Below are positions 8,341-10,280 of a stretch of 10,280 nt of DNA, piece by piece. The notes beneath the pieces were generated by a model. It was not told the DNA's origin. It did not search any database and was given only the letters and a program-made list of their open reading frames with translations. Source of the stretch: Mucidula mucida. Its lineage: Eukaryota > Basidiomycota > Agaricomycetes > Agaricales > Physalacriaceae. Positions within the stretch are counted from its first letter, which is position 1; each line of letters starts with the position of its first letter. The stretch covers positions 1 through 10,280 of the forward strand of contig JADNYV010001036.1 in assembly GCA_015501055.1 (NCBI GenBank). The letters run 5' to 3'. The position numbers were made by a program, and so were the translations under genes.

Positions 8341-9680
8341 TCTATCAACACCCCAGCCTTTTGCCGACCACAACTCATCAGAGCTTTCAACATCGAGGCG
8401 CGGCAGCAAGCGGAAGTCGACTGGCGGCCAAGCCGGTAGGCCTGGTACTAAACGTGTTGCGACTGGAACGGCTACCAACAAAAATTGTCCACCTTCGCTT
8501 TTTCCAAGTACGGGCCCGTCATCTGCCTATGAACATCCTGATACATGTCCCCTCAACTAGATACTCAACACTTTCATGCCGCAACAAGTCAGAATGCAGA
8601 TAGCCGTGCTAGCGATGTCTGGTGGTAGTCCTGTAACCGAACCCTCAAACGTGCCAAGTCGACAATATCGTCGACTTGTCACTTTATTTGGTCGGTAACA
8701 AGACTAGTCCGGTGGTTTATCCAGCCAGTGTTCGATCTGGTGCCATGTCCTCGCCCCAGTGTCGAGAACTTGAAGCTTTCCAAGACGCGTCCGACAGAAC
8801 GCGTGGGGCTTGTTGTTCGTGCCCCTCTCTATATCTTCATTCCGTGGTTCCGAGTTTTCCTAATGCGGAAGACTATCTCCATTGGAAGAATAGCAGTGGT
8901 TGTATAACAAGGATCCTCAAGCACTTGCAGGATGACCACCATCGCGTGTGGTCCGAGACGGGTCGTGTCGAACATGTGAAACATGCCAATACATTTGGCG
9001 ATGACAAAGTAGGCTCTTCGGACATGCCTAGAGTATATAGCCCCAACGACTTCAGCATGGAAGGGCTTCAGGAACGCATGGTTAGAGTCTTTGTGGCGGC
9101 AGATCTTGTAAGATTCCTTTTGCTCTATTTACTTCACTACCATTGAATCTCATTGATACCATTGAGTTTCGGGATTTATTGCTCTTTGCATTGGTATCGG
9201 GTGGCCTTTTGAATGAAGCTCTACCGCATTGCCAGTCTCTCATAAAGTTGATCTTCCAAGTTTTTGGGGCATCAGTGCACATCAAAATAGTATTGCAGAC
9301 CTCGTGGTATGGCTTCTCTCTTTTTCTTATTTTGAAGTTGCCAAGTCTTGCATGTAGCACACCATTAGTCACATTGCCTGGACATCCAATATGTGGACTT
9401 GAGGGATCCTGCAAGGTTATATGATGATCACGGCTCATTTTTTGACTCTCAAAAATGGCCAGTTGACACTGCAATCTTGTCTTGTGGCTTTTTGCTATGT
9501 TCCCGCTGCTCATAATGCATGCAGTATGGCAAAGGTTTTTCTACAAGTTCTTAATGAGCTGAAGGTTTTGCACTGTGTCAGTCAATTCTGCTCCTATTCT
9601 GTTGTGTGTAACTGAATTCACTTTAGGTTTCCGCCATCACTCTCGACAATGCCTTCGACAATGGAACTATGATGGCTAAG
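8341..9680 (+). pseudogene. decayed hAT transposase, interrupted by a second hAT element
   Basis: Traceable in pieces. The N-terminal basic region (8341-8557) includes RRGSKRKSTGGQAGRPGTKR with a GRP AT-hook-like core. One C-run shift near 8549-8552 leads to QNADSRASDVWW (ending about 8625). A BED-like finger lies at about 8806-8946: CCSC ... HWKNSSGCITRILKHLQDDH. Then LQERMVRVFVAADL (to 9107), LNLIDTIEFRDLLL (9143-9184) and ALPHCQSLIKLIFQVF follow. Next come AWTSNMWT followed by TGA at 9400-9402, MMITAHFLTLKNGQLTLQ, and after a clean 50-nt intron (9577-9626) VSAITLDNAFDNGTMMAK. The last block matches the hAT catalytic-core motif (TLDNASNN-like). Another intron remnant of 51 nt lies at 9307-9357, and a broken one starts at 9108. 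Stops and frame changes make it non-functional. It ends where the second element begins. The 5' terminus was not identified. Confidence 0.75.
9577..9626 (+). other. intact intron remnant in the hAT pseudogene
   Basis: GTCAGT...CACTTTAG, 50 nt. Removing it joins ELKVLHC directly to VSAITLDNAFDN in one frame. This shows that the transposase gene was spliced and that the relic is not processed. Confidence 0.7.
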
Positions 9681-9693
9681 GATCAGCACGGGT
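9681..9693. repeat. left terminal inverted repeat of the hAT derivative
   Basis: GATCAGCACGGGT, the exact reverse complement of 10268-10280. It may extend leftwards into CTAAG, which cannot be tested without the right flank. Confidence 0.8.
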
Positions 9694-9827
9694 ACTCCCG
9701 CGGGTATCCGGACCACGGACCGTACCCGTACCCGCACAGATGGGTTAGTCCACAACCCGCCGGGTCACGGGTACCCGGGGCTCACCATGTCAAAATGGGC
9801 GAAATATATATATACTTGGTACCAGTA

Positions 9828-10133
9828 CTACATCTCCTCATCGGAGGATACAAATACCATCTCAACATCATGAAGTGAACTGCCAATATTATCAAAACCA
9901 TCCGGCAAATCAACATCAACAAGGTTCTTCTCCGTCGTGCTCGGCTTGACTGCACCATCCTTCGTTATGATGGCAAGATCATTGTCGTGGATCAAGCCTT
10001 TCAACGACCAGTCACCAACGCACATCAATGCCCGTATGAACTGGGCACTGAGTCAGTTACGTTCCCAGTCGATGAGACGGCGTCCTCGGCTGAAGACATG
10101 TTCTACAACGACAGACGTTGCTAAACGAACCCA
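9828..10133 (-). pseudogene. hAT transposase C-terminal dimerisation fragment
   Basis: On the minus strand the frame reads RLATSVVVEHVFSRGRRLID, then WERN followed by TGA (10053-10055), then LSAQFIRALMCVGDWSLKG and on to TAG at 9828. The ATS-xx-VEHVFSRGR...LSAQxxRALMCxGDW pattern is the hallmark of the hAT dimerisation region, also seen in fungal elements. The in-frame stop and the missing N-terminus make it inactive. A stop (TAA, 10134-10136) directly precedes the preserved frame. Confidence 0.8.
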
Positions 10134-10267
10134 TTAGTTGCTTCAGTGCATGACCACTAGTTTAGAGGGCGGGTTAGGTGCGGGTACCACGGGTTTGCCC
10201 AAATTGGGAAGGACCAACCCGTACCCGCCGTGCACGGGAAAACCCATGACCCGCGCCGAACCCGCCG

Positions 10268-10280
10268 ACCCGTGCTGATC
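10268..10280. repeat. right terminal inverted repeat of the hAT derivative
   Basis: ACCCGTGCTGATC, the exact reverse complement of 9681-9693. It is the last sequence in the window, so the flanking target duplication is unseen. Confidence 0.8.

Larger units (their letters stand above)
9681..10280 (-). mobile_element. non-autonomous hAT derivative with 13-bp terminal inverted repeats
   Basis: The left end GATCAGCACGGGT (9681-9693) and the right end ACCCGTGCTGATC (10268-10280) are exact inverted repeats. Both subterminal regions (9690-9781 and 10165-10275) are dense in GGGTA/TACCC and CGGGT/ACCCG words, as expected for hAT transposase-binding repeats. Inside, on the minus strand, lies only the C-terminal end of a hAT transposase (9828-10133). 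It abuts the 5' subterminal DNA, so most of the gene was lost by internal deletion. The window stops at the right repeat, so the 8-bp target duplication cannot be checked and the repeat may extend further. The insertion lies inside the older hAT pseudogene. Confidence 0.8.

Noticed and set aside
8056..8481. Minus-strand open frame of 141 codons overlapping the kinase-like start
   Set aside because: It is out of frame with the kinase-like protein at its 3' end and antisense to the hAT N-terminal coding signal at its 5' end; no domain is visible.
9669..9878. Plus-strand open frame crossing the left end of the hAT derivative
   Set aside because: It starts in the older transposase motif and runs through the GGGTA-rich terminus of the inserted element, so it is a chance fusion.

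Overview
The window looks like nuclear DNA of a filamentous basidiomycete, most likely an Agaricomycete. Coding exons are interrupted by many short introns (mostly 47-62 nt) with fungal GT...AG borders. The proteins resemble families typical of mushroom-forming fungi: a CUE-like/DUF1771/SMR protein, an HNH_2-type nuclease-like protein, an atypical kinase-like protein and hAT transposases. No tRNA, rRNA, CRISPR array or bacterial-type operon was seen. All assignments are by eye from translated sequence; no database search was possible.

Layout, left to right. (1) 1-1676, minus strand: the 5' and central part of an SMR-type gene. Exons are 1641-1676, 157-1588 and 22-92, and the gene runs off the left edge before the SMR domain. 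Its large exon needs two single-base corrections, both in G/C runs. (2) 1677-2232: upstream region with a perfect 13-bp inverted repeat carrying TGACTC cores and a GATAATTATC palindrome. (3) 2233-2817, minus: a two-exon gene for an acidic-headed protein of 178 residues, not recognised. (4) 2818-3177: divergent promoter region. (5) 3178 onward, plus: a short ORF starting with a clear signal peptide, 3' structure unclear. (6) 3579-4841, minus: a seven-exon gene for a 315-residue HNH_2-like protein with all H-N-H residues present. (7) 4842-5296: spacer. (8) 5297-6926, minus: a gene for a serine-rich protein with about ten RxRSG[ST][IV] repeats, also needing one single-base correction. (9) 6927-7280: spacer. 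(10) 7281-8096, minus: a kinase-like protein lacking a recognisable glycine loop and carrying WAD and DFA in place of HRD and DFG.

From about 8.3 kb to the right edge the sequence is transposon-derived. A decayed hAT transposase on the plus strand (about 8341-9680) can be followed from a basic N-terminus through a BED-like finger to the catalytic-core motif around LDNAFDNGTMM. It is interrupted there by a second, about 600-bp hAT derivative (9681-10280) with a 13-bp terminal inverted repeat at each end, GGGTA-rich subterminal DNA and only the C-terminal dimerisation part of a transposase on the minus strand. This is a nested, internally deleted, non-autonomous element.

The host genes do not form an obvious pathway or cluster. 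The points most worth a second look are the nested hAT elements, the repeated single-base deletions in G/C runs (sequencing error or real gene decay), the RxRSGS repeat protein, the HNH_2 gene with a GC-AG intron, and the overlooked secreted peptide.
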